The position numbers and the translations under genes were made by a program. A stretch of DNA of 24,747 bases. It comes from JAGTRP01 sp035655235. Its GTDB lineage: Bacteria; Pseudomonadota; Gammaproteobacteria; Burkholderiales; Rhodocyclaceae. This document shows, in pieces, positions 7,937 to 15,211 of the stretch. Below the pieces are notes generated by a model. That model saw only the letters and a list, made by a program, of their open reading frames with translations. It had not been told where the DNA came from and did no database searches. Where the stretch lies: NCBI GenBank assembly GCA_035655235.1, contig DASRUX010000079.1, forward strand, positions 1 to 24,747, in the 5' to 3' direction. Numbering within the stretch: position 1 is the stretch's first letter; every line of letters begins with the position of its first letter.

Positions 7937-7989
7937 GATTCGCTGCCCCAGCCATAGATAACAAATCCTGATTCCACACGCAGCGAATC
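7937..7989 (+). promoter_or_regulatory. Inverted repeat in the leader of the TonB/double-cubane operon
   Basis: GATTCGCTGC at 7937-7946 and its perfect complement GCAGCGAATC at 7980-7989 enclose 33 bases that are richer in A and T than the surroundings (TAGATAACAAATCCTGATTC). The right arm ends 5 bases before the purine-rich ribosome site (AGGGGG, 7997-8002) of the GTG start at 8009. It may be a stem-loop in the mRNA leader or a pair of protein-binding half-sites. No cobalamin B12-box, no Fur-like box and no convincing -35/-10 pair was recognised here. Confidence 0.45.
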
Positions 7990-8008
7990 CCATTCCAGGG
8001 GGTTACTC

Positions 8009-10330
8009 GTGTCGGTTCATTTTTCCAGCTTCTGCGGCCTCAGGGCTTCCACTGCCTTTCCCTGCCGCCCCACCCTGCTCGCCACCGTGATCCTCGCGGC
8101 CTTGGGCGGAAACGCCGCCGCCGAGGAAGACCACGACCTGGCCGATGTCGTGGTCAGCGCTGCGAAGATCGAGCAGAGCACCGCCGAAGCGCCGTCCAAC
8201 GTCAGCGTCGTCACGGCGGAAAAGATCCAGAATTCAAACGCCACCCGGCTGGGCGATGCCCTGGTCGCCCAGGTGCCGAGCCTGTATATGCGCGGCGGTG
8301 CCCTGGGTACCACCACCCGGACGGTGACCTCCATCGTTTCCCTGCGCGGGGCCTACGGGGGAAGAACCAAGGTGGTTGTGGACGGTGTCGCCAGCCTGGC
8401 CGACGCCAATTCCAGCAACCTGAACCTGTCCACCGTCGGGTTGAACGACATCGCCCGGGTCGAAGTCATCCCCGGTGTATCGTCTTCCCTGTACGGCAGC
8501 GACGCCATCGGCGGCGTCATCAACGTCATCACCAAGGCCCCGACCAGGCGGGAATTCAACGCCAGCACCACCCAGGGTTCCGGCGACGGGGCATTGCAGC
8601 GCTACGAGCTGTCGTACCGCGACAGGTTCGAGAACGGGCTGGGCATTTCCCTGGGCTATTACCGCCACGAGATGGAAGGTTACGCCAAGAGCGATTTCCT
8701 GACGGTGGCCCCCGCCACCGCCTGCGGCACCTGCACCACGACCACCAGCGGCTGGCAGAAAGGGCAGAGCAATACCGGCGCCACCCAGTACATCATCGGC
8801 GACAAGGGGGCTGTGCCCTCCCTCGCCCAGAATGCCAACATGACCCTCTATTACGACTTCTCCCCGACCAGCCGGGGGAAGGCGGGGATCAGCTATTTCG
8901 AGGACCACAGCGGGCACTCGCCCTACAACCTCTATCTCAGGAATGCCGCCGGCGGCCCCATCGGCCTGCCCGCGACGAACCTGGGGATCGACGGCCGCCG
9001 GCAGGCATCCCTGAGCGAGGCCTCCCTGGCGCTGCCGGGGGACAACTACCGGACCGAGATTCGCACCTTCGCCGGCTACGAGGGCAGGATCGGCACGGAC
9101 TACCGCATCAAGCTCGATGTCTCCCGCTTCGACCGGGACTACTATTACCTGTCGAAAGGCACCACCGCCGCCACCACCTACAACGGCGGCCCCGGCACGG
9201 CCACCCACGCCCCCAACGTCGCCCAGGATATCCAGGGCCAGCTCAGTTTCCCGGTGGGCGAGAATCACTTCATCGTGACCGGCCTGGCCTTCAATACCGG
9301 CGAGCTGAACCGCCGGGTCTATAGCGTCGGCAACTGGCGGGACGACCGCAGCAAGGGGGCCGTCACCGACAGCGGCAACGGCAACACCCGCACCTACTCC
9401 CTGTTCGCCCAGGATCAATACTCGATCACCCCGGCCACCACCCTCTACCTGGGCGCCCGTTACGACAACTGGAGCACCTGGGGCAGCATCGACAAGCCCG
9501 GCGGCGTCACACCCCATACGGATGTCCGCGAACACAGCTACCAGGCGGTCAGCCCCCGGGCCGCCCTGGTGCATCTGCTGAGCGACACGGTCAGCCTGAA
9601 GGCCTCCACCGGCCGCGCTTTCCGCGCCCCCACCCTGTACGACCTCTATTCCGCCGACACGGTCTCGGGAGTCAAGCTGTCCAAGTCCGACTTCGACCTC
9701 AAGCCGGAGCGGGCCAAGTCCTGGGACATCGGCACCGAAATCGCCCTGCCGAACAAGGGTGTCTTCCGGGCCGCCTACTTCGAGACGGTCATCTCCGACA
9801 TGATCTATTCGAAGGAAACCGCCTATACCGGTCCCTACACCGCCACGATCCCGACCTCGGTCAATATCCTCAGCGTCAAGACCAATGCCGCCGAAGGCCG
9901 CACCAAGGGCATCGAACTGAGCGGGGAGATGAACCTCGCCAGCTGGCTGCGGGCCAACGCCAGCTATACCTATACCGATGCCCGGATCACCAAGGACAAC
10001 TCCGGCACCGGCCTCCTCGACAAGAAGCTGGTCTATGTCCCGAAGAACATGGCGGCCCTGGGCTTCGAAGCCCAGTACCAGGGCTGGACGGCCAACTGGC
10101 TGAGCCGCTACAGCGGCCTGACTTACGTCAATGCCACCAATAGCGACATCGAAAAGAACGTCTATGGCGGCACCTCCAAGTACTGGCTTTCCGACCTGAA
10201 GGTCAGCTACCAGTTCGACAAGCGCCTGAAGGCCAGCCTCCTGGTGAACAACGTCTTCGACAAGAAGTACTACGAGTACTACCTGATGCCGGGCCGGAAT
10301 GTCGCCGTCCAGCTGAGCGGCACCTTCTGA
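8009..10330 (+). CDS. TonB-dependent outer-membrane receptor (first of two in the operon)
   Basis: A 773-residue outer-membrane receptor that would import a ligand using TonB energy. A long signal peptide appears to end near AAA (residues 36-38), followed by a TonB box-like DLADVVVSA (about 43-51). The plug domain carries VVVDGVASL and the conserved SSLYGSDAIGGVINVITK, and the barrel ends in ...VQLSGTF with a terminal aromatic residue. The general look is of the CirA/BtuB-like group. A CGTC motif sits in a probable extracellular loop near residues 239-242 (TACGTCTTTTSGW), which could form a disulphide or bind metal. The start is GTG, chosen because AGGGGG lies 6 bases upstream and the signal peptide begins there. 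It is the first gene of the seven-gene operon, and the next gene follows after 54 bases. The ligand is unknown. Confidence 0.93.
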   Translation: MSVHFSSFCGLRASTAFPCRPTLLATVILAALGGNAAAEEDHDLADVVVSAAKIEQSTAEAPSNVSVVTAEKIQNSNATRLGDALVAQVPSLYMRGGALGTTTRTVTSIVSLRGAYGGRTKVVVDGVASLADANSSNLNLSTVGLNDIARVEVIPGVSSSLYGSDAIGGVINVITKAPTRREFNASTTQGSGDGALQRYELSYRDRFENGLGISLGYYRHEMEGYAKSDFLTVAPATACGTCTTTTSGWQKGQSNTGATQYIIGDKGAVPSLAQNANMTLYYDFSPTSRGKAGISYFEDHSGHSPYNLYLRNAAGGPIGLPATNLGIDGRRQASLSEASLALPGDNYRTEIRTFAGYEGRIGTDYRIKLDVSRFDRDYYYLSKGTTAATTYNGGPGTATHAPNVAQDIQGQLSFPVGENHFIVTGLAFNTGELNRRVYSVGNWRDDRSKGAVTDSGNGNTRTYSLFAQDQYSITPATTLYLGARYDNWSTWGSIDKPGGVTPHTDVREHSYQAVSPRAALVHLLSDTVSLKASTGRAFRAPTLYDLYSADTVSGVKLSKSDFDLKPERAKSWDIGTEIALPNKGVFRAAYFETVISDMIYSKETAYTGPYTATIPTSVNILSVKTNAAEGRTKGIELSGEMNLASWLRANASYTYTDARITKDNSGTGLLDKKLVYVPKNMAALGFEAQYQGWTANWLSRYSGLTYVNATNSDIEKNVYGGTSKYWLSDLKVSYQFDKRLKASLLVNNVFDKKYYEYYLMPGRNVAVQLSGTF

Positions 10331-10384
10331 AACCCCATGCCCCGACGCCCGGCCATTGCCTGACCCGTACCCAGGAGCCCGTCC

Positions 10385-11386
10385 ATGAAGACAACCCTCT
10401 CCCTCTGCGCCGGCCTGTGGCTGGCAGCCGCCCCGGCCCTGGCCGCCCCCGACCTGTTCTGGCTCTCGGACGCCGCGCCCAAGAAGGCGCCCCGCCCGGC
10501 GGCAGAACACCAGCACGGTTCGGGCAGCGAAGAGGCGGCGATGGGCGGCGACGAGGCCGACACCATCCATAGCCCGGTGAAACGGCTGTGGTTTCGCCAG
10601 GGCAGGGAGCTGGCCGAGGCCGATTACCTCAAGGAGGACGAGGCCACCGCCAGGCTTTCCCTGCTCGATGCCCTGGGCAACCGCAGCCAGGCCGGCAGCA
10701 AGGCGGCCAACGGCGCCGCCCAGGTGACCATGACCCTCAAGGAACTGGGCTTCAACAACGCCTACGCCCAACGGGACCAGGTGCAGGACCAGGTGCGCTG
10801 GGTCCAGCTGGCGAAGACGGAAGTCCTGAAGGGCAGTTGCTGCGTCCGGGAAATGGACCCGGCCCAGGAAAAGCCCATCAGCGATCCGGCTCAACCCCTG
10901 GAAATCGTCCGCCAGCGCCAGGACAAGGAAAAGATGTTCACTCGCATCGTCTCCGGCGATACGGTGCAATTCACTGTCCTCCGCTTCGGCCAGCCGGCGG
11001 CCCGCGTCCCCGTCACCATGTACACCCAGCAGGGGTGGACCAAGACCGCCGCCAGCGACGCGGAGGGCAAGGTCAGCTTCACCCTGATCCGCGACTATTT
11101 CCCCGAATGGAGCGATTTCCGCCGCCGCACCAAGGAAAGCTTTGTCGTGGCGGCCGACATGGAAGTGGCGGAGGCCGGTTCCTTCAACGGCCAACCCTAC
11201 GGCAAGGTGCACTACCAGGCCACCCTTTCCGGCCGCTACGCGCCTTCTCCCTACGACTACAAGTCCTACGGCTACGGCCTGGGCATTGCCGTCTTCGTCT
11301 TCGCCTTCGGCGGACTCGGGGTCTATGCCTACCGCCGCCGCCGGGTGAAGCCTTTCCAGGAAATCCGCTTCGGCGAGGGGGCGTGA
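10385..11386 (+). CDS. Periplasmic membrane-anchored protein with DUF4198-like domain
   Basis: A 333-residue protein with a clear signal peptide (cleavage near ALA-A, residues 18-21), a periplasmic region, one C-terminal membrane segment (about 297-316) and a short basic cytoplasmic tail (YRRRRVKPF). A His/acid-rich stretch EHQHGSGSEE lies at 41-50. A vicinal cysteine pair is at C152-C153 (GSCCVREMD). Residues about 188-260 look like an Ig-fold of the DUF4198/NikK kind: GDTVQFTVLRFGQPAARVPV, then SDAEGKVSFTL. Such proteins often accompany metal-related TonB receptors or transporters, which suggests metal or chelate handling, but this is inference. The ribosome site AGGAG is 7 bases before the ATG. 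The next gene starts 1-4 bases after its stop. No more specific function is claimed. Confidence 0.75.
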   Translation: MKTTLSLCAGLWLAAAPALAAPDLFWLSDAAPKKAPRPAAEHQHGSGSEEAAMGGDEADTIHSPVKRLWFRQGRELAEADYLKEDEATARLSLLDALGNRSQAGSKAANGAAQVTMTLKELGFNNAYAQRDQVQDQVRWVQLAKTEVLKGSCCVREMDPAQEKPISDPAQPLEIVRQRQDKEKMFTRIVSGDTVQFTVLRFGQPAARVPVTMYTQQGWTKTAASDAEGKVSFTLIRDYFPEWSDFRRRTKESFVVAADMEVAEAGSFNGQPYGKVHYQATLSGRYAPSPYDYKSYGYGLGIAVFVFAFGGLGVYAYRRRRVKPFQEIRFGEGA

Positions 11387-11390
11387 CTTG

Positions 11391-12374
11391 GTGCATTTGA
11401 AAGCGGCCTTCGACGGCATCGACTGGAACCGGTTCCGCTTCTGGTTCCAGCTCTTCTTCTTCCTGCTCTTCATCTACGGCGGCTACCTGGGCATCGACCT
11501 GGGCAACAACCTCCCCACCTTCTCCTGCGGCTACAACACCGAAGGCCGGGGCGGCATGTGTTACCTGATTCCCCTCCAGCACCAGTTCGCCTGGCCTTGG
11601 CAAAAGCTGTTCAGCGCCGCCGCCCTGGCCATCCTCACCGGCTTCCTCACCTTCGGGTTGTGGTTCATCGTCTTCAACAAGGGCTGGTGCGGCCTGGCCT
11701 GCCCCCTGGGCACCCTGCAGGACTGGATCACCGCTCTGCGCCGCAAGCTGGGCATCCGTTACGGGCGCTACACCCTGGACCAGTTCCGGGTCCTCAGCCG
11801 CATCAAGTACGCCCTCCTGGCCCTGATGCTGCTGATTCCCCTGGGCATCGGGGCCGGCTGGTTTTCCAAGGACATGGGCAATCCCTTCTGCATGATCTGC
11901 CCGGGCCGGATGATCATCCCCACCCTCACCGGCAAGTTCGACCACTGGACCATCGACTTTTCCACCCAGGCGAAGATGGTCATGACCGCCCTCGGCATGG
12001 TGGTCACCGGCCTCTTCCTGATCGGGGCCTTCATCAAGAAGCGCTTCTTCTGCTTCTTCTGCCCCATGAGCGCCCTCCATTACCTCATTTCCAAGCCGGC
12101 CCTCCTCAAGCTGGAGAAGGACGGCGGCAAGTGCACCCGTTGCGGCGACTGCTACCGGGTCTGCGACATGGAGATCAAGGAAATCGCCGACGACGTAGAC
12201 AACCCACGGATCATGATGGACGACTGCACCCTGTGCCTGAAATGCGTGGCCGCCTGCCCGGAACCCGGCGCCCTCAAGGCCAAGTTCGCCACCATCACCT
12301 TTTTCGAATCCACCGAGGCCGGTTTCATCAAACGCATGCACAAAGGAAGCCCCCGTGAGCAGTCCCCGTCCTGA
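11391..12374 (+). CDS. NapH-like membrane polyferredoxin, two [4Fe-4S] sites
   Basis: Membrane electron carrier of the NapH/NosR/CcoG-like 4Fe-4S group, 327 residues. Four hydrophobic segments (about 16-34, 75-96, 140-156, 195-214) are followed by a soluble C-terminal ferredoxin domain with two full motifs: CTRCGDCYRVC (248-258) and CTLCLKCVAACP (279-290). NapH-type cysteine motifs in the membrane part are CGLACPLG (100-107), CMICPGR (167-173) and CFFCPM (221-226). Two further cysteines (C46, C57) are in the first loop, probably periplasmic. GTG at 11391 was chosen over TTG at 11388; GAGGGG at 11375-11380 serves either. The gene overlaps the next by 20 bases. Passing electrons from the membrane to the ATP-dependent activator is the most economical role, but this is inference. 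Confidence 0.85.
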   Translation: MHLKAAFDGIDWNRFRFWFQLFFFLLFIYGGYLGIDLGNNLPTFSCGYNTEGRGGMCYLIPLQHQFAWPWQKLFSAAALAILTGFLTFGLWFIVFNKGWCGLACPLGTLQDWITALRRKLGIRYGRYTLDQFRVLSRIKYALLALMLLIPLGIGAGWFSKDMGNPFCMICPGRMIIPTLTGKFDHWTIDFSTQAKMVMTALGMVVTGLFLIGAFIKKRFFCFFCPMSALHYLISKPALLKLEKDGGKCTRCGDCYRVCDMEIKEIADDVDNPRIMMDDCTLCLKCVAACPEPGALKAKFATITFFESTEAGFIKRMHKGSPREQSPS

Positions 12375-13638
12375 CCGCCCGATCGTCCCCTTTCACCAGA
12401 GCCGCCAGGCCCGCGAGGCGGAGGTCATGCTCGACCATATCGTGGACGACTTCCTGGAGAACCCGTCAGCGATGTCGTATTTCTACGACCTCTTCCGGCG
12501 GGTGTACATCCAGGGAGAGGCCCTGGAAAAGAGCGGCCCCCAGGTGGGGATCACCTGCATCCAGGCCCCTGAGGAGCTGATCTACGCCCACGGCGCCAGC
12601 CCGGTTCGCCTGTGCAACGGGGCCTACCACTACGACCAGATCGGCGCCGACTTCATGCCGGCCAAGTCCTGTTCCCTGGTCAAGGCCACCCTCGGCATGC
12701 TGGCCAGCGACAATGCGGTACCCCGGGTGGGCAAGCTCGACCTGGTGGTCAATCCAACCACCTGCGACCAGAAGAAGAAGGCCAGCGCCATGATGGCCGA
12801 CATGGGGTACCCGGTCCATGACCTGGAATTCCCCAACGTCAAGGAAAGCGAGGCCGCCCGGGTTTACTGGCAGCGCTCGGTGCGCCAGTTTTCCGAACGC
12901 CTGCGCGCCCTGACCGGCAAGAAGCTGAGCAAGCAGGCCCTGCGCGACGCCATGGCCAAGACCGCCCGCGCCCAGGCCGCCTTCCGTACCCTGAACGGCT
13001 TTCGCAAGCGCAGCCCGGCGGTCTTCCTCGGCAAGGATGCCTTCCTGGTCACCAACGCCTATTTCTTCGACGACATCGGGCGGTGGACCACTGCCGTCGA
13101 GGCCTTGAACCGGGAACTGGCGGAGCGGGAGAAGACCGATTTCAAGGCCGCCCAGAAGAAGGCGCCGCGCATCGTATTCACCGGCTCGCCGCCCATCTTT
13201 CCCAATCTCAAGCTGCCCCTGCTCATCGAGCAGGCCGGCGGGGTGGTGGTGGCGGACGAGACCTGCTCGGCCAACCGCATGCTCTACGACATGACCGCCG
13301 TGGACGAGTGGCTGGTGAACGACATGGTGGACAGCCTGGCCGACAAGTACCTGAAGCCCTGCACCTGCCCCATCTTCACCCGCAACGACGACCGGCTGCG
13401 CCGGCTCCTGGAGCTGGCCCAGAGCTTCCATGCCGACGGCGTGGTGTACCAGTCCTTCGCCGGCTGCCAGGTCTATGAGATGGAGCAGCGCAGCGTCGCC
13501 GAAGCCCTGAACAAGGCCGGTATCCCCATGCTTTATGTGGAGACGGACTATAGCCCCGACGACATGGGGCAATTGTCCACCCGCATCGAAGCATTCCTGG
13601 AATCCATCAAGACCCGAAGAAGGCAGCATCGCCCATGA
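12355..13638 (+). CDS. Double-cubane cluster protein-like member of the 2-hydroxyacyl-CoA dehydratase family
   Basis: A 427-residue protein of the HgdB/BcrC/BadD family (PF06050). It has eight cysteines: C68, C87, C106, C137, C304, C336, C338 and C371. Six of them fall in two matching sets, one per Rossmann-like half: C68 (GITCIQAPEE), C106 (AKSCSLVK) and C137 (NPTTCDQKKK); then C304 (DETCSAN), C338 (PCTCP) and C371 (FAGCQVYE). This is the arrangement expected for an [8Fe-9S] double-cubane, as in the DCCP of Carboxydothermus, which reduces small molecules such as acetylene, azide or hydrazine. Only one such subunit is encoded, unlike the two-subunit dehydratases and benzoyl-CoA reductases. 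GTG start with AAGGA about 6 bases upstream. The gene overlaps the polyferredoxin gene by 20 bases and the activator gene by 4. Family is firm; DCCP subtype is likely; substrate unknown. Confidence 0.85.
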   Translation: MSSPRPDRPIVPFHQSRQAREAEVMLDHIVDDFLENPSAMSYFYDLFRRVYIQGEALEKSGPQVGITCIQAPEELIYAHGASPVRLCNGAYHYDQIGADFMPAKSCSLVKATLGMLASDNAVPRVGKLDLVVNPTTCDQKKKASAMMADMGYPVHDLEFPNVKESEAARVYWQRSVRQFSERLRALTGKKLSKQALRDAMAKTARAQAAFRTLNGFRKRSPAVFLGKDAFLVTNAYFFDDIGRWTTAVEALNRELAEREKTDFKAAQKKAPRIVFTGSPPIFPNLKLPLLIEQAGGVVVADETCSANRMLYDMTAVDEWLVNDMVDSLADKYLKPCTCPIFTRNDDRLRRLLELAQSFHADGVVYQSFAGCQVYEMEQRSVAEALNKAGIPMLYVETDYSPDDMGQLSTRIEAFLESIKTRRRQHRP

Positions 13639-14450
13639 ACTACTTTGCCGGCATCGATATCGGCTCCACCGCCATCAAGGTCGCCCTCATCGACGAGACG
13701 GGGGGCATCAAGGGCGTCCACGTCGCCGACTCGGGCAGCCTCTTCCACAAGAATGCCAAGGAGGCCCTGCGGGTGCTGCTGGAGCGGGAAAAGGTCAGCC
13801 GCGAGGAGGTCAAGTACCTGATCGCCACCGGCTACGGCCGCAAGCTGTTCAAGGAAGCGGACGACTCCATCAGCGAAATCACCGCCAACGCCATCGGCGC
13901 CCATGAGGCGGGAAAAGCCTTCGGCGGGGTGAGGACCATCATCAACATCGGCGGCCAGGATTCCAAGGCCATCCAGATCGACGCCAGCGGCCATGTCACC
14001 AACTTCGTCATGAACGACAAGTGCGCCGCCGGTACCGGCCGCTTCCTGGATGTGGCCGCCCGCAACCTGGACCTGGACCTGGAAGACCTGGGCGATATCC
14101 ACTTCACCGGATCGGGCGCTCCCCTGTCCATCAACAGCACCTGCACCGTCTTCGCCGAGTCGGAAATCATCGGGCTCCTGGCCAATGGCCACGGCAAGGC
14201 GGAAATCGTCGCCGGCATCCACTACTCCATTGCCAAGCGCACGGTGCGCCTGGCCAAGCGGGTGGGCATCGAGGACCGGGTGTACATGGACGGCGGCCCT
14301 GCCCTGAACAAGGGCCTGGTGGCGGCCATCGAGGACGAACTGCAACGTCCCCTGGTCATCCCCGCCTTTCCCCAGACCACCACGGCCTTCGGCGCCGCCG
14401 TGCTGGCCCGTTGCGACTACCTGGAAGAATTGCAGGGGGCCGGGGCTTGA
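13635..14450 (+). CDS. ATP-dependent activator/reductase of the double-cubane protein (BadF/BcrA/HgdC family)
   Basis: A 271-residue ASKHA-fold ATPase that receives an electron and drives it, with ATP hydrolysis, onto the partner's iron-sulphur cluster. Phosphate-binding loops are visible: GIDIGSTAIKVALID (6-20), INIGGQDSKAIQ (103-114), and YMDGGPALNKGL late in the protein. The two cysteines that, one set per subunit, hold the [4Fe-4S] cluster between the two copies of the dimer are C130 (NDKCAAGTGRFLD) and C170 (INSTCTVFAESEI). The length fits single-domain HgdC-type activators rather than the longer two-domain forms. It overlaps the preceding gene by 4 bases (ATGA), as is usual for activators and their partners. 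Its electron donor in other organisms is a ferredoxin or flavodoxin; here the polyferredoxin of the same operon is the obvious candidate. Confidence 0.93.
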   Translation: MNYFAGIDIGSTAIKVALIDETGGIKGVHVADSGSLFHKNAKEALRVLLEREKVSREEVKYLIATGYGRKLFKEADDSISEITANAIGAHEAGKAFGGVRTIINIGGQDSKAIQIDASGHVTNFVMNDKCAAGTGRFLDVAARNLDLDLEDLGDIHFTGSGAPLSINSTCTVFAESEIIGLLANGHGKAEIVAGIHYSIAKRTVRLAKRVGIEDRVYMDGGPALNKGLVAAIEDELQRPLVIPAFPQTTTAFGAAVLARCDYLEELQGAGA

Positions 14451-15202
14451 TCGCTCCGCCGCTCCCCGTCCCGGACGGCGTCACGCTACCCCTGGCCCTC
14501 TCCCTGGGGCTGCTCTACGGCCTGGGGCCCTGCCTGCTCAGCTGCCTGCCCGCCCTGGCCCCGGTCTTTCTCCATGCCGATGGCGGCGTGCGCCGTTCCT
14601 GGCGCATCCTCCTTCCCCTCTCCGCCGGACGGCTGACGGTCTACAGCGGCTTCGGCGCCATCAGCGGCTGGTGGGGCTCCCGCTATGTGGCCGGGGTCGC
14701 CCCGGAGGGCGTGGGCCTGGCGACCGGACTGGCCATGCTTCTGGTCGGGACCGCCATCCTCCTGCGCCGCCGCGAGGGCTGTGGCCCCTGCCAGCGCCGC
14801 AACACCCCGGCCGACAGTCAGCCGCTACGCGGTCCCCTGCCCAAGGCCCCGGCCGACGGACAGCCCTCCCCCGCCTCCGCCGGGATGGCGGCATCCCACC
14901 CCGTCCTGGGCTGGGGGCTGTACCTGATGGGGGTCAGCATGGCGCTCTCTCCCTGCGTTCCCTTGAGCGGCGTGCTGATCGCGGCTGCCGCCAGCGGCGA
15001 CGTTTTGGGCGGCGCCCTCCTGGGCGTCAGCTTCGGACTCGGCGCCCTGGTCGGCCCGAGCCTGGCCTATGGCCTGGGGCTGGCCTATTTCGGGCAACAG
15101 TTGCGGCGACAGCTGAAGAGCTGGCTGCCCCGGCTGGAAGCGCTCACCGCCCTGCTTTTCATCCTCATCGGCGCCCGCCAGGCGGTAACCGGTTTGCTTT
15201 AA
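14447..15202 (+). CDS. CcdA/DsbD/UreH-like membrane protein (sulfite exporter TauE/SafE-type annotation)
   Basis: A 251-residue integral membrane protein made of two related halves. The first hydrophobic segment has GLGPCLLSCLPALAP (C29, C33). The segment at the start of the second half has MALSPCVPLSGVL (C170). This placement mirrors the redox cysteines in CcdA/DsbD, which move reducing equivalents from cytoplasm to periplasm. It also fits the DsbD_2/UreH-type proteins (PF13386) found with CcoG/CcoI and metal genes. The central hydrophilic loop contains CGPC (112-115), a thioredoxin-like motif. TTG at 14447 was chosen as start: it overlaps the activator stop (TTGA), is preceded by AGGGGG (14434-14439) at 7 bases, and no in-frame ATG or GTG lies nearby. 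Transport and thiol-redox roles are both possible. Confidence 0.75.
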   Translation: MIAPPLPVPDGVTLPLALSLGLLYGLGPCLLSCLPALAPVFLHADGGVRRSWRILLPLSAGRLTVYSGFGAISGWWGSRYVAGVAPEGVGLATGLAMLLVGTAILLRRREGCGPCQRRNTPADSQPLRGPLPKAPADGQPSPASAGMAASHPVLGWGLYLMGVSMALSPCVPLSGVLIAAAASGDVLGGALLGVSFGLGALVGPSLAYGLGLAYFGQQLRRQLKSWLPRLEALTALLFILIGARQAVTGLL

Positions 15203-15211
15203 GAATCGACC

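Noticed and set aside
7862..8008. Cobalamin riboswitch ahead of the TonB receptor
   Set aside because: I looked for the B12 box and the conserved GCCACTG core in the expected arrangement and did not find them. GCCAC occurs once without the rest.
7862..8008. Fur box or FNR box in the operon leader
   Set aside because: No stretch resembling GATAATGATAATCATTATC or TTGAT-N4-ATCAA is present.
8234..11473. A 1079-codon open frame on the minus strand opposite the first TonB receptor and following genes
   Set aside because: It is antisense to well-supported genes in high-G+C DNA, its translation is low-complexity Gly/Val/Ala/Gln/Asp-rich, and it has no recognisable domain. Long antisense frames are expected at this base composition.
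12355..14450. Benzoyl-CoA reductase or 2-hydroxyglutaryl-CoA dehydratase system
   Set aside because: Only one dehydratase-family subunit and one activator are present, with no second subunit, CoA-transferase, ferredoxin-type bcr/bad gene or ring-cleavage gene nearby. The six-cysteine pattern fits DCCP better.
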